A DNA stretch of 64,000 nt from Chitinophaga oryzae (GTDB taxonomy: Bacteria; Bacteroidota; Bacteroidia; Chitinophagales; Chitinophagaceae), in contig NZ_CP051204.2 of NCBI RefSeq assembly GCF_012516375.2, forward strand, positions 1,612,001-1,676,000. The letters run 5' to 3'. Position 1 is the first letter of the stretch, and every line of letters begins with the position of its first letter. The position numbers and the translations under genes were made by a program. This document shows, piece after piece, positions 1 through 8,701 of the stretch. The notes beneath the pieces were generated by a model. That model had not been told where the DNA came from, searched no databases, and saw only the letters and a program-made list of their open reading frames with translations.

Positions 1-458
1 GCCTTGTTTCCCTTAAAATACCACCAGCAGCCTATACCGTAGGCAAACTCAATAACGAAATTCAGCATAGGGTAGTCAATAATACCAAATCCCCAGACAG
101 GAGTAGGGAAGAACGGCGACAACCGGATGTCCTTTTCATGGAAGATCAGATCAATGACCACATGGGACAAAACGCCGATAGCAAAAGCGACCGCGAGTTT
201 TCTGTTATGATAGCCCAGGTTGATCACACAAAAGGAAAGCGCGGCAGCAGCAACACCGGAAAAAATGGAATGTGAATAAGGCAGATAGTCGAGATGAATG
301 CTGCCGTTGGAAACAGAGAAATGCTCCCAGCCCAGGTAGTTGAAAAGCACCCATAATATTTCTACAAACTGCACGGATATCAGCAGGGGAAGCAGTGGCA
401 GCTTTGATTCCTTTTTTCTTAATAATAAGGCTGTTGCGGCGTGATTAATGGCATACAT
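1..458 (-). CDS. Partial integral membrane protein, YdjM/DUF457-like (C-terminus beyond window)
   Basis: An open frame runs from ATG at 458 to the window edge without a stop, so about 152 N-terminal residues are visible. It starts MYAINHAATALLLRK, and hydrophobic stretches alternate with short polar loops, giving about four membrane segments. Two His-containing patches (YSHSIFSG near residue 62 and SHVVIDLIFHEKD near residue 98) resemble the conserved histidines of the inner-membrane putative metal-dependent hydrolases (YdjM/DUF457 group). This family match is from recall and is only moderately certain; membrane location is the safer claim. The gene lies 40 nt downstream of the AraC-type regulator on the same strand and may be cotranscribed with it. 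Confidence 0.5.
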   Translation of the reverse strand, partial: MYAINHAATALLLRKKESKLPLLPLLISVQFVEILWVLFNYLGWEHFSVSNGSIHLDYLPYSHSIFSGVAAAALSFCVINLGYHNRKLAVAFAIGVLSHVVIDLIFHEKDIRLSPFFPTPVWGFGIIDYPMLNFVIEFAYGIGCWWYFKGNK

Positions 459-497
459 AAAATAAAGTTTGGATTATTTTATGCAAAGATCCCGCTG

Positions 498-1265
498 TTA
501 CTTTACGAAGGCTTGAATGAATTGGCTATTCTTCAATAAATAAGAAGGTGCTATCCCGAACATCCGTTTGAACGTCCGGTTAAAGTGCGGGGCGTCGGAG
601 AAGCCCGCTTCGAGAGCGGCATCTGTGAGGTCCCTGGCATCAATGATATATTGCAGTGCTTTCAGAAGCCTGGCCCATAGGATATATTTCCTTACAGGAA
701 TACCGACCTGTGTGGTGAACAGGTGGATAAGCCGGCTGGGAGAAAGATAGGCGATAGCGGCTAAATCCTTGATCTTGAATGGTGCTTCTCCCGGCTGTTT
801 AAGCATTTCCAGGACCCTGGCGATCCGGTCGTCCATATCTTTATGTCCTCCCGTATGCGAAAGTTCCCGGAGAAACCGGAGCATATTGTTAAAAATGCTG
901 TCGGCGGCTGTAATGTCGGATAGCAGTGGTTTTATCTTTTCCAGCAATTCTTCCACGATGGCATCAGGCAAGGCTGCTATTTTTTTGCCGGACAGGCAGA
1001 TCTTTTTAAGACCGGCTCCTATGGTACATTCCGGATCGATGTTGATCAGCAAAAAGGTATTGTTGTAAGTCCTGCATTCGTGTGGTTCGTCGGAGCCGAT
1101 GATAACAGCCCTGTGTTTGATCATTGAGCCCGGTGAGACGATTTCTATTTCGTCTTCAAAACTGATGGCAATCTGAAGCGCATGGTGTTCATGAACAACG
1201 GTATCGACAGCACGGCCTATGTAAATAAAGTATCCGGTGGAAAAAAATAACAGGGGCTGGTTCAT
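498..1265 (-). CDS. AraC-family transcriptional regulator
   Basis: The last 100 residues or so are a typical AraC double helix-turn-helix: a first HTH around IKDLAAIAYLSPSRLIHLF and a second ending in FSDAPHFNRTFKRMFGIAPS, the signature recognition region. The N-terminal 150 residues look like a cupin-like sensing domain (HEHHALQIAIS carries the usual His pattern), so the protein probably binds a small ligand. A TTG nine codons upstream (1292) is an alternative start. ATG at 1265 is preferred because a near-consensus -7 element (TACTTTTA on the minus strand, 1300-1307) would place the transcription start almost on that TTG. The target genes are unknown; the adjacent membrane protein is the obvious candidate. 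Confidence 0.85.
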   Translation of the reverse strand: MNQPLLFFSTGYFIYIGRAVDTVVHEHHALQIAISFEDEIEIVSPGSMIKHRAVIIGSDEPHECRTYNNTFLLINIDPECTIGAGLKKICLSGKKIAALPDAIVEELLEKIKPLLSDITAADSIFNNMLRFLRELSHTGGHKDMDDRIARVLEMLKQPGEAPFKIKDLAAIAYLSPSRLIHLFTTQVGIPVRKYILWARLLKALQYIIDARDLTDAALEAGFSDAPHFNRTFKRMFGIAPSYLLKNSQFIQAFVK

Positions 1266-1375
1266 GTGGTGAAAGTTAAGCTGAATGGACAACTTGCGAT
1301 AAAAGTACAGGAATCAGGCAAACAGCGGTAACATCTCTACCCAGGCCGTACCGGGGTACGCCCGGGAATTGGCTA

Positions 1376-1410
1376 AAAAAGAAAAGCCTGCTCATAGAGC
1401 AGGCTTTTTT
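1376..1410 (-). terminator. Rho-independent terminator of tRNA-Asp
   Basis: A perfect 12-bp stem (AAAAGCCTGCTC / GAGCAGGCTTTT, loop ATA) sits 10 nt past the tRNA 3' end and has U-tracts in both orientations, so it can also act on transcription from the left. Confidence 0.85.
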
Positions 1411-1419
1411 GCATTTCTG

Positions 1420-1493
1420 CGGACTGGACGGGACTCGAACCCGCGACCTCCGCCGTGACAGGGCGGCATTCTAACCGACTGAACTACCAATCC
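1420..1493 (-). tRNA. tRNA-Asp(GTC)
   Basis: The minus strand folds into a full cloverleaf: acceptor stem GGATTGG/CCAGTCC with one G-T pair, D-arm with GGTTAGA, anticodon loop CTGTCAC (anticodon GTC) on a CCGCC/GGCGG stem, T-arm GCGGGTTCGAGTCCCGT, discriminator G. CCA is not encoded. The gene stands alone between accA (divergent) and the AraC gene and is followed by its own terminator. Confidence 0.97.
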
Positions 1494-1665
1494 TTTCCAA
1501 AGAAAAAACTGCTGTTGACCAGCTATCTTTTTGTGTCCCAAGACGTTGTGTTGTTCCGTTTTGGGATTGCAAAGATAGCAACAAAGTTCCCAATTAAGCA
1601 AATCTTTTTTAAAAAAAATTTTCAGCACTATCTTTACACCCGATCTTTAACCAATTAAACTAATT

Positions 1666-2619
1666 ATGCAATTCCTGGATTTCGAAAAACCTATCGCGGA
1701 TTTATATGAGCAGCTGGCGAAGCTGAAGGAGAATGGTGAAAAATCCGGGGTAGATGTTTCTGCTACTGTAAAGGAATACGAGCAGAAAATTGAAGACACC
1801 CGTCTCAACATCTACACCCATCTCACCGCCTGGCAGCGTGTGCAGCTCAGCCGCCATCCGGATAGGCCCTATACTTTGGCGTATATCGAAAAAATGTGCA
1901 CCAATTTTATGGAACTGCACGGCGACCGGAATGTGAGAGACGACAAAGCCATGGTCGGTGGCTTTGCTGACCTGGATGGAGAAACCGTGATGTTTATCGG
2001 TCAGCAGAAAGGGGTGAACACTAAAATGCGCCAGCTCAGGAACTTTGGTATGGCCAACCCTGAAGGCTACCGCAAAGCGCTCCGCCTCATGAAACTGGCG
2101 GAAAGATTCAACAAGCCCATTGTAACCCTCATTGATACTCCCGGCGCTTATCCGGGGCTGGAAGCGGAAGAAAGAGGCCAGGCAGAGGCTATCGCCCGCA
2201 ACCTCTTCGAAATGGTGAAACTCCGCGTGCCGGTTATCTGCATTATCATCGGTGAAGGCGCCTCTGGTGGCGCACTGGGCATCGGTATCGGCGACCGCGT
2301 GTTAATGCTGGAAAACAGCTGGTATACCGTTATTTCGCCGGAAAACTGCTCCACCATCCTCTGGCGTAGCTGGAACTTCAAAGAGAAAGCGGCAGAAGAG
2401 CTGAAACTCACTTCCGACTACATGAGCCAGTTTGGCCTGGTAGACGGCCTTGTCCGTGAACCGCTGGGCGGCGCCCACGTAAACCCGGACGAAATGGCCG
2501 CCATTCTGAAGACTAAAATCAAAGAAACACTGGCTGAACTGAAGAAAATAGATCCTGATGTACGCATAGAACAGCGTATTGACAAGTTCTCCCGCATGGG
2601 TTTTTACGAAGAACACTAA
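1666..2619 (+). CDS. accA: Acetyl-CoA carboxylase carboxyltransferase subunit alpha
   Basis: This is the alpha half of the carboxyltransferase that moves CO2 from carboxybiotin to acetyl-CoA, making malonyl-CoA for fatty-acid synthesis; it works with AccD in the cytoplasm. At 317 residues it has the usual length. The N-terminal helical segment ([17 protein letters not shown]) leads to the conserved block [13 protein letters not shown], then the crotonase-like core with [11 protein letters not shown], the [17 protein letters not shown] loop and the oxyanion-hole region [15 protein letters not shown]. The C-terminal part carries the [11 protein letters not shown] motif. The gene appears monocistronic; an inverted repeat follows its stop. 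The start is the ATG just downstream of an AT-rich leader with a TATCTTTA-like element at about 1630. Confidence 0.97.
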   Translation: MQFLDFEKPIADLYEQLAKLKENGEKSGVDVSATVKEYEQKIEDTRLNIYTHLTAWQRVQLSRHPDRPYTLAYIEKMCTNFMELHGDRNVRDDKAMVGGFADLDGETVMFIGQQKGVNTKMRQLRNFGMANPEGYRKALRLMKLAERFNKPIVTLIDTPGAYPGLEAEERGQAEAIARNLFEMVKLRVPVICIIIGEGASGGALGIGIGDRVLMLENSWYTVISPENCSTILWRSWNFKEKAAEELKLTSDYMSQFGLVDGLVREPLGGAHVNPDEMAAILKTKIKETLAELKKIDPDVRIEQRIDKFSRMGFYEEH

Positions 2620-2640
2620 AAAAAATTTAGAGATCACAAT

Positions 2641-2678
2641 AAAAAATTCGAATTTCGGCCTTCGGAATTCGAATTTTT
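2641..2678 (+). terminator. Perfect 13-bp inverted repeat after accA
   Basis: AAAAATTCGAATT and AATTCGAATTTTT flank an 11-nt loop and are followed by T-rich sequence, which suggests a terminator for accA. The arms use the AATTCG unit that recurs in other gene-end hairpins of this window. Confidence 0.6.
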
Positions 2679-2701
2679 ATTTTTTTCCCGTAAAAACACA
2701 C

Positions 2702-3577
2702 ATGGAACAGTTAAAAGGCACCGGGGTGGCTTTGGTAACACCCTTTAAAGCAGATGAAAGCATAGATTGGAATGCTTTGGAAAACCTGATCAATTATGTA
2801 ATTGATGGCGGCGTAAACTACGTGGTGACTTTAGGTACCACCGGCGAAACGCCCACGCTTTCTGCAGACGAGAAGCTGGATTTGATGAAATTCACTTTCG
2901 AAAAGGTGTCGAAGCGGGTGCCGGTAGTGGTCGGCATCGGCGATTATAATACCCGTGATGTGGTTAAAAGACTGGAAAAATGCCCGCTGGACGAAGCTGC
3001 TGCTGTCCTTAGCGTGGCGCCGTACTACAGCAAACCTACCCAGGAAGGAATCTATCAGCACTATAAAACCATCGCAGCCGCTTCTCCGAAGCCCATTATT
3101 CTCTATAATGTGCCCGGCCGTACCGGTCGTAACATGACTGCCGACACCACGCTGCGCCTCGCGCACGACGTGGAAAACATCGTGGCCATGAAAGAAGCTT
3201 CCGGCGATATGGCCCAGTGCATGCAGATCATCCAGGGCAAACCGAAAGATTTCCTCGTGATCAGCGGCGATGACGCGCTGGCCCTGCCTCAGCTGGCCTG
3301 CGGCATGGACGGTGTGATCTCCGTAGCGGCCAACTATTTCGCGAAAGACTTCTCAGCACTGGTTAAAACAGCACTGGAGAATAACTATCCGGCTGCCCGC
3401 ACTCTGCACTACAAAATGATGCAGGGCTTTGAACTGATGTTCTCGGAAAATAATCCTTCCGGCATCAAAGCGTTCCTGGCGCACGCCGGCATCATCGGAA
3501 ACTACTTCCGCCTGCCAGTGCTCCCCGCTACTGATGCGCTTTACCGTCAGATTGGTGAATACCTGAAACAGTATTAA
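2702..3577 (+). CDS. dapA: 4-hydroxy-tetrahydrodipicolinate synthase
   Basis: DapA condenses pyruvate with aspartate semialdehyde, the first committed step to diaminopimelate and lysine. The 291-residue TIM barrel shows LGTTGETPTLS (pyruvate-binding Thr pair), YNVPGRTG with the catalytic Tyr, and the Schiff-base lysine in VAMKEASGD. The start is ATG 2702 because the encoded MEQLKGTGVALVTPF matches the family N-terminus; the same frame stays open upstream, but that part overlaps the accA end and the hairpin after it. It follows accA on the same strand, 82 nt away and past a likely terminator, so coexpression is doubtful. Its 3' end meets the convergent rnz gene across a long inverted repeat. 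Confidence 0.96.
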   Translation: MEQLKGTGVALVTPFKADESIDWNALENLINYVIDGGVNYVVTLGTTGETPTLSADEKLDLMKFTFEKVSKRVPVVVGIGDYNTRDVVKRLEKCPLDEAAAVLSVAPYYSKPTQEGIYQHYKTIAAASPKPIILYNVPGRTGRNMTADTTLRLAHDVENIVAMKEASGDMAQCMQIIQGKPKDFLVISGDDALALPQLACGMDGVISVAANYFAKDFSALVKTALENNYPAARTLHYKMMQGFELMFSENNPSGIKAFLAHAGIIGNYFRLPVLPATDALYRQIGEYLKQY

Positions 3578-3581
3578 TACT

Positions 3582-3691
3582 AATTACGAATTACGGATTA
3601 CGAATTGAGGGCTTTCATATGGAAAGGTTATTTAGTAACCGCTCTATAAGAAAGCCCTCAATTCGTAATTCGTAATCCGTAATTCGTAATT
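3582..3691. repeat. Long inverted repeat filling the dapA/rnz convergent gap
   Basis: A left arm at 3582-3616 and a right arm at 3650-3691 are near-perfect reverse complements. Each contains tandem AATTACGA units and the core GAGGGCTTTC; the right arm has one extra 8-bp unit. The repeat occupies almost the whole gap between two convergent genes and would form a very stable hairpin in either transcript, consistent with a bidirectional terminator or mRNA 3'-end protector. Confidence 0.85.
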
Positions 3692-3693
3692 GC

Positions 3694-4602
3694 CTAAACG
3701 TAGTAGGTTACGCCCTCTTCCGCGATGTCCGTGGCCGCAAACACCGGCCTCGTCTCTTCGAGGAAAGGTTGTAAATCCGTGTATTTCGATGAAAAATGCC
3801 CGATCAGCAACCGCTTGGCGGCGGCTGCGGCAGCCAGGGACGCCGCCTGCACCGAGGTGCTGTGGTAACGCTCTGCTGCCCGGGTCTCCAGGTCATGCAG
3901 ATAGGTGGTTTCATGATATACCAGGTCAGCGTCCTGTAACTCGGGAAGCAGGCCGGTGTCATAAATCGTATCGGCACAGTACACATACCGCTTGCCTTTG
4001 GCAGGAGGGAGGGTCACCCAGTCGTTTTTGACGATAGTGCCGTCTTTTCGCACGTAATCGGCGCCTTCCTGCAGTTTACCATAGTAGGAGGCGGGAATTT
4101 CGTAGGCCCGGGCCTGTTCGGGGATCAGTTTCCGCTTCTTTTTCTGCATGGTAAAGGAGAAACCGAAACAGGAAATGCGGTGCTGCGTGGGAAAACAACG
4201 TACGGTGAGGTCCTTGTCTTCCAGGATGATACCGCTGTATCCCGCTTGCAGCGGCACAAAAGACAGCTCATAATGCAGCTGGGTGCCGGAGCAGTCCAGC
4301 TGCAGCTGGATAATGGGCTCCAGTTCCGGCGGCGCATATACGCTGAGGGGCTCTGTCCGCCCCATCAGGCTGAGGGTGTTCAACAGGCCAATCAGCCCGA
4401 AATAATGGTCGCCATGCAGGTGGCTGATAAAAATATACCTGATTTTACTGCGTTTGATGCGGTATTGGGCGATGCGGAGCTGTGTGCCTTCGCCACAGTC
4501 GACCAGCAGCAGCTGCTCATCACAGGTAACGATCTGTGCGGTGGGGTGTCTGTCCAGCGTGGGGATCGCTGAGTTATTACCTAAAATTGTTACTGCAAAC
4601 AT
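3694..4602 (-). CDS. rnz: Ribonuclease Z (tRNA 3' processing endonuclease)
   Basis: RNase Z cleaves pre-tRNA 3' trailers. The 302-residue length fits the short bacterial form. The metallo-beta-lactamase signature SHLHGDHYFG lies near residue 59, preceded by the phosphate/nucleotide region DCGEGTQLRI. Further metal ligands are expected at the Asp of CADTIYD (about residue 212) and the His of LIGHFSSKY near residue 270; both patches are present, as is the YHETTY motif. The nearby tRNA-Asp gene lacks an encoded CCA, so it needs this activity. A STAS-domain gene lies 73 nt upstream on the same strand and is probably cotranscribed. Confidence 0.95.
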   Translation of the reverse strand: MFAVTILGNNSAIPTLDRHPTAQIVTCDEQLLLVDCGEGTQLRIAQYRIKRSKIRYIFISHLHGDHYFGLIGLLNTLSLMGRTEPLSVYAPPELEPIIQLQLDCSGTQLHYELSFVPLQAGYSGIILEDKDLTVRCFPTQHRISCFGFSFTMQKKKRKLIPEQARAYEIPASYYGKLQEGADYVRKDGTIVKNDWVTLPPAKGKRYVYCADTIYDTGLLPELQDADLVYHETTYLHDLETRAAERYHSTSVQAASLAAAAAAKRLLIGHFSSKYTDLQPFLEETRPVFAATDIAEEGVTYYV

Positions 4603-4675
4603 AATGTGAAACGTTTCGCCGCCTGCTTCTGGCCCTAACCCTGACGGCTAAAGGCGGAAACAAGGCCGCTTTTTA

Positions 4676-5050
4676 TCAATCCAGTCCGTTCAGGAGCTCT
4701 CTCTCCAGTTCTTCCATCATCACCAGGTCTATGGCTTCGGCCATTGTAGGGGCGATGTTGAGCATGTCGCCGCCCGCAGCCTTCAGTTCCTTTGTTAATG
4801 CGTTGTTAACGCCGGTGATCGCGCAGGAACGGCCTTTGTCATAGATATTTTGATATACTGTTAAAATGGCTTGAACGCCCTCAGGGTCGTTTTTTTCGAT
4901 CAATGTCAGGTCCAGTATGAGATTGCGGGTTTCCAGCTCCGGCAGGGAGCCGATGGTGGAAATCAGATCGGCTGACAAATTAGCATCCAAAGCAGGTTCT
5001 TCAGGACAAAAAACAACAATTTTTTCTTTGGTATCAATTTTGAATTTCAT
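4676..5050 (-). CDS. STAS-domain protein (anti-anti-sigma-factor-like)
   Basis: The protein has 124 residues. The body reads as a single STAS fold: strand-helix pattern with LILDLTLIEKNDPEGVQAIL where SpoIIAA-type proteins carry the conserved D-S phosphorylation loop. Here the canonical Ser/Thr after Asp is not obvious (EKNDPEG), so a phospho-switch role is uncertain. The C-terminus is rich in acidic residues (MMEELEREL). It is the upstream partner of rnz on the minus strand and diverges from clpC. A link between the STAS protein and RNase Z is suggested only by adjacency. Confidence 0.75.
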   Translation of the reverse strand: MKFKIDTKEKIVVFCPEEPALDANLSADLISTIGSLPELETRNLILDLTLIEKNDPEGVQAILTVYQNIYDKGRSCAITGVNNALTKELKAAGGDMLNIAPTMAEAIDLVMMEELERELLNGLD

Positions 5051-5355
5051 GCGTTGGACGTTGTTTTATACATTTAGTAAAAAAATCAATTTAAAGAGGG
5101 AAACCCAGCCTATTAAAAACTAAAATAAAAAAGGAGATCAAAACAAAAGCCGCTTTTTCCTCGTAAGTATTTTTGAACGCTATCCCCGCTTCACCACAAA
5201 AATAAATCTTATACTATTAAAGTGTAAGTTGTTTAAGTGCAAAAAAGGAATAACTTCATCTAAAGTAAATAGCGTGATAATCTAAGTTCAGAATTATTCG
5301 TTATTATTGTATAAGCAAGCCCCGTAAGGGTTTTTGATCATTTAATATTCTCACA
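5051..5355. promoter_or_regulatory. Divergent STAS/clpC control region
   Basis: A 305-nt AT-rich gap without a gene. For clpC the best promoter candidate is TTG at 5229-5231, a 19-nt spacer, then TAACTTCA at 5251-5258, which leaves a 5' UTR of about 90 nt with a short GCCCCGTAAGGG-type stem before the start. Nothing recognisable as a CtsR or CIRCE operator is seen. Confidence 0.4.
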
Positions 5356-7890
5356 ATGGACCAGAATTTTTCACCGCAAGTTAAGGAGATCATTTCGTTC
5401 AGCAGAGAGGAAGCTTTACGCCTGGGGAATGATTTCATCGGTACTGAACACCTGCTGTTGGGTATTATCCGCGAAGGCGAAGGCACGGCCGTAAAGATTC
5501 TGCAAGCTTTAAACGTAGACCTGTACGAATTACGTAAAGAAGTAGAATTAGCTGTTAAAGATAAGACTGGAAAGAATATTGCAAATATTAACAGTCTACC
5601 CCTGACCAGACAGGCTGAGAAAGTCATCCGGGTGACGGTACTTGAAGCGAAAGCGCTCAAAAGCGCTACTGTGGAAACCGAACACCTCATGCTTTCCATA
5701 CTCAAGAACAAGGAAAACGTTTGTACTCAAATCTTACAACAATTTGACGTGGATTACGATACTTTTAAAAACGAACTGGGCTTTGTAAAATCTGCCGATC
5801 CCAAATCCGAATTCGATGATCCGGGTGAAGAGGAGTTCGAAGATGAACGCAAGAGTTTTGCATCCAAAGCCAAACAGACCAACACCAAATCCAAGACACC
5901 CGTACTGGATAACTTTGGCAGGGACATCACCAAGCTCGCTGAAAGCGGCAGCCTGGACCCGATCGTAGGCCGCGAACAGGAAATTGAACGCGTTTCGCAG
6001 ATCCTGTCCCGTCGTAAAAAGAACAATCCCATCCTGATCGGTGAGCCCGGCGTGGGTAAAACAGCCATCGTGGAAGGCCTCGCACTGCGCATCGTGCAGC
6101 GTAAAGTGTCCCGCGTACTGTTCGACAAACGCGTGGTAAGCCTCGACCTCGCAGCCCTGGTAGCCGGTACCAAATACCGCGGCCAGTTCGAGGAAAGGAT
6201 GAAAGCGATCATGAATGAACTCGAAAAGAACAGGGACGTGATCCTGTTCATCGATGAAATCCATACCATCGTTGGCGCCGGCGGCGCTTCCGGCTCCCTG
6301 GACGCCTCCAATATCTTCAAGCCTGCCCTCGCAAGAGGCGAGCTCCAATGCATCGGCGCCTCCACCCTGGACGAATACCGCATGTATATCGAAAAAGACG
6401 GCGCACTGGACCGCCGTTTCCAGAAAGTAATGGTAGAACCGCCCAGCGTGGATGAAACCATACAGATCCTCAACAATATCAAGCCCCGTTATGAAGAATA
6501 CCATAACGTAAGCTACTCCGACGCAGCCATCGATGCCTGCGTGAAACTGAGCGACCGCTACATGACCGACCGTCTGCTGCCCGACAAGGCCATCGACGTG
6601 CTGGATGAAGTAGGCGCCCGCGTTCACCTCAAAAACATCAATGTGCCGCAGAATATCCTCGATCTGGAAAAACAGATAGAAGATATCAAACAGGAGAAAA
6701 ATAAAGTCGTTAAAAGCCAACGCTTCGAAGAAGCCGCTGCCCTGCGCGATACTGAAAAGAAACTGGGGGAAGACCTGGAACGCGCTAAAGCCATGTGGGA
6801 AGAAGAAGTGAAGCATAAACGCTACCCGATCGATGAAGAAGCTATCGCGGAAGTAGTGAGCATGATGACCGGTATCCCCGTTAAAAGGATGGTACAGGCC
6901 GAAACAGAGAAGCTGCGCCGCATGGGCGAAGACCTCAAAGGCGCCGTGGTGGGACAGGACGATGCTATCAGCAAAGTCACCAAAGCCATACAGCGTAACC
7001 GCGTAGGCCTGAAAGACCCGAAAAAACCAATCGGTACCTTTATCTTCCTCGGTCCGACCGGCGTGGGTAAAACCGAACTGGCCAAATCACTGGCCCGCTA
7101 CATGTTCGACTCCGATGAGGCACTCATCCGTATCGATATGAGCGAATACATGGAGAAATTCTCTGTAAGCCGCCTCATTGGCGCGCCTCCGGGCTACGTA
7201 GGCTACGAAGAAGGTGGTCAGCTGACGGAAAAAGTTCGCCGCAAACCTTACTCCGTGATCCTGCTCGATGAAATCGAGAAAGCACACCCGGATATCTATA
7301 ACCTCCTGCTGCAGGTACTCGATGACGGTATCCTCACTGATGGCCTCGGCCGTAAAGTGGACTTCAAAAATACCCTCATCATCATGACCTCCAACATCGG
7401 CGCCCGCCAGTTGAAAGACTTCGGTGCCGGCGTAGGTTTCACCACCTCCGCAAAGGCCATGAGCGAGGAAGAAAATACCAAATCAGTGATCGAAAAAGCA
7501 CTGAAACGGACCTTCTCACCGGAATTCCTGAACAGGATCGATGATGTGATCATCTTTAACTCCCTGAGCAAAGAACACATCTATACCATCATCGATATCA
7601 CCATGAAAAGCGTCCTCAAACGCCTCAACAACCTGGGCTTCAGCCTGGAACTCACAGACGAAGCAAAAGGCTTCCTGGCAGACAAAGGCTACGACCAGCA
7701 GTTCGGCGCAAGACCGCTCCACAGGGCCATCCAGAAATACCTGGAAGACCCGCTGGCAGAAGAAATCCTCAATATGAACATCCATGATGGCGATATCCTC
7801 GTCGCTGACCTCGACAAGGAAAACCAGAAACTGGTGTTCACCCTGAAGAACAACTCTTCTAAAAGCAAATCAGAAAAATCTGAAGCGTAA
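5356..7890 (+). CDS. clpC: ATP-dependent Clp protease ATP-binding subunit ClpC
   Basis: An 844-residue class I Hsp100 unfoldase that feeds ClpP. Domain order: two Clp N repeats (about 1-145, opening with [20 protein letters not shown]), an acidic linker, AAA+ domain 1 with Walker A GEPGVGKT (about residue 230) and Walker [10 protein letters not shown], a UVR-type coiled segment ([16 protein letters not shown], about 455) that separates ClpC from ClpA/ClpB, AAA+ domain 2 with GPTGVGKT (about 565) and [13 protein letters not shown], and the C-terminal small domain. In the family the UVR/M region binds adaptors such as MecA; no adaptor gene is nearby. It is a single-gene unit closed by a strong terminator. 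Confidence 0.97.
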   Translation: MDQNFSPQVKEIISFSREEALRLGNDFIGTEHLLLGIIREGEGTAVKILQALNVDLYELRKEVELAVKDKTGKNIANINSLPLTRQAEKVIRVTVLEAKALKSATVETEHLMLSILKNKENVCTQILQQFDVDYDTFKNELGFVKSADPKSEFDDPGEEEFEDERKSFASKAKQTNTKSKTPVLDNFGRDITKLAESGSLDPIVGREQEIERVSQILSRRKKNNPILIGEPGVGKTAIVEGLALRIVQRKVSRVLFDKRVVSLDLAALVAGTKYRGQFEERMKAIMNELEKNRDVILFIDEIHTIVGAGGASGSLDASNIFKPALARGELQCIGASTLDEYRMYIEKDGALDRRFQKVMVEPPSVDETIQILNNIKPRYEEYHNVSYSDAAIDACVKLSDRYMTDRLLPDKAIDVLDEVGARVHLKNINVPQNILDLEKQIEDIKQEKNKVVKSQRFEEAAALRDTEKKLGEDLERAKAMWEEEVKHKRYPIDEEAIAEVVSMMTGIPVKRMVQAETEKLRRMGEDLKGAVVGQDDAISKVTKAIQRNRVGLKDPKKPIGTFIFLGPTGVGKTELAKSLARYMFDSDEALIRIDMSEYMEKFSVSRLIGAPPGYVGYEEGGQLTEKVRRKPYSVILLDEIEKAHPDIYNLLLQVLDDGILTDGLGRKVDFKNTLIIMTSNIGARQLKDFGAGVGFTTSAKAMSEEENTKSVIEKALKRTFSPEFLNRIDDVIIFNSLSKEHIYTIIDITMKSVLKRLNNLGFSLELTDEAKGFLADKGYDQQFGARPLHRAIQKYLEDPLAEEILNMNIHDGDILVADLDKENQKLVFTLKNNSSKSKSEKSEA

Positions 7891-7917
7891 GTAAATACAA
7901 CGCATATAATTATCCAC

Positions 7918-7950
7918 AAACGGCTGCCCGTAAAAAGGCAGCCGTTTTTT
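7918..7950 (+). terminator. clpC terminator
   Basis: An 11-bp stem AAACGGCTGCC / GGCAGCCGTTT, loop CGTAAAAA, then a T-run, 28 nt after the clpC stop. Confidence 0.92.
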
Positions 7951-8014
7951 ATTGCTTTTGCCGGCGCCTGGCTTCGAACTCCCTAAAGACACCGTCTCTA
8001 ACCACCTCCCCGGG

Positions 8015-8275
8015 TCACCGCTCCTGGCTTTCACCCCCAACCACCGCTCCAGGCTTCCACCCCCAACCACCGCTCCAGGCTTCCACCCAAAGCCACCGCT
8101 CGGGGCCTCTACCCCCCAACCACCGCTCCGGGCTTCGACCCCAAGCCTCCGCTCCGGGCTTTCACCTGAAGCCACCACTCCGGGCCATCACTCCCAATCA
8201 CCACTCCGGGCTTTCACCCCAAGCCGCCGCTCCGGCCCCACCACCCAAAGCCTCCTCCCGAACGTCCACTCGAGC
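8015..8275. repeat. 26/27-bp GC-rich tandem repeat (minisatellite-like)
   Basis: About ten imperfect copies of a 26-27-bp unit, approximately CACCGCTCCGGGCTT followed by CACCCCAAGC, run head to tail. The copies differ by substitutions and by unit length (26 versus 27), so no reading frame is preserved across the array and the open frames through it are low-complexity P/T/S or G/E/R-rich. The block lies between the clpC terminator and the surface-protein cluster and is far more GC-rich than the AT-rich DNA that follows. A non-coding repeat is the best reading. Confidence 0.8.
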
Positions 8276-8701
8276 CACCCACTCCCCACCCCAGGCGCTG
8301 CCGCATTTACCCCTTTCTCACATGAAAATGTTAACCAACGACTTTTCATGATAAGTTGATGGTTTGTAAGCGCTTTCCTGTGTCCTTGCTGCATTTCGAA
8401 ATCGATCTCCAAACCTTTGCCCCGCCTAAAATGCAGGTATAGAAAATATTATTAAAATATAAAATATAGCATAATAATGTCATTTTTAGAATTTTTATAA
8501 TGCATACTTTTGTCACATAAAATAATATCTACCTCTATTATTTTTTGTATAAGAATTAGATATACATCTAACTCTTATATATATTATAAAATTGCCTATA
8601 TCTTTATCCTGACTTCCTTATAACCGAACACACAGAAATTAGACTGTCCGCCCCATGCGCGGCCTACCGGAAGATCATTTTAACTATTTATCCTTATACC
8701 A
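8276..8701 (+). promoter_or_regulatory. AT-rich promoter and leader of the fibre-like gene
   Basis: No gene is seen here. TACTTTTG at 8505-8512 fits the -7 element, with a T-rich -33 region about 19 nt upstream, giving a predicted 5' UTR of about 180 nt. That leader contains a 12-bp hairpin with one mismatch (ATAAGAATTAGAT / ATCTAACTCTTAT, about 8549-8578). Confidence 0.45.

Noticed and set aside
7952..8359. An open frame of about 135 codons through the GC-rich repeat block, and opposing frames on the other strand
   Set aside because: Low-complexity product dictated by the 26/27-bp repeats; the mixed unit length breaks any frame, and no start signal or family match exists.
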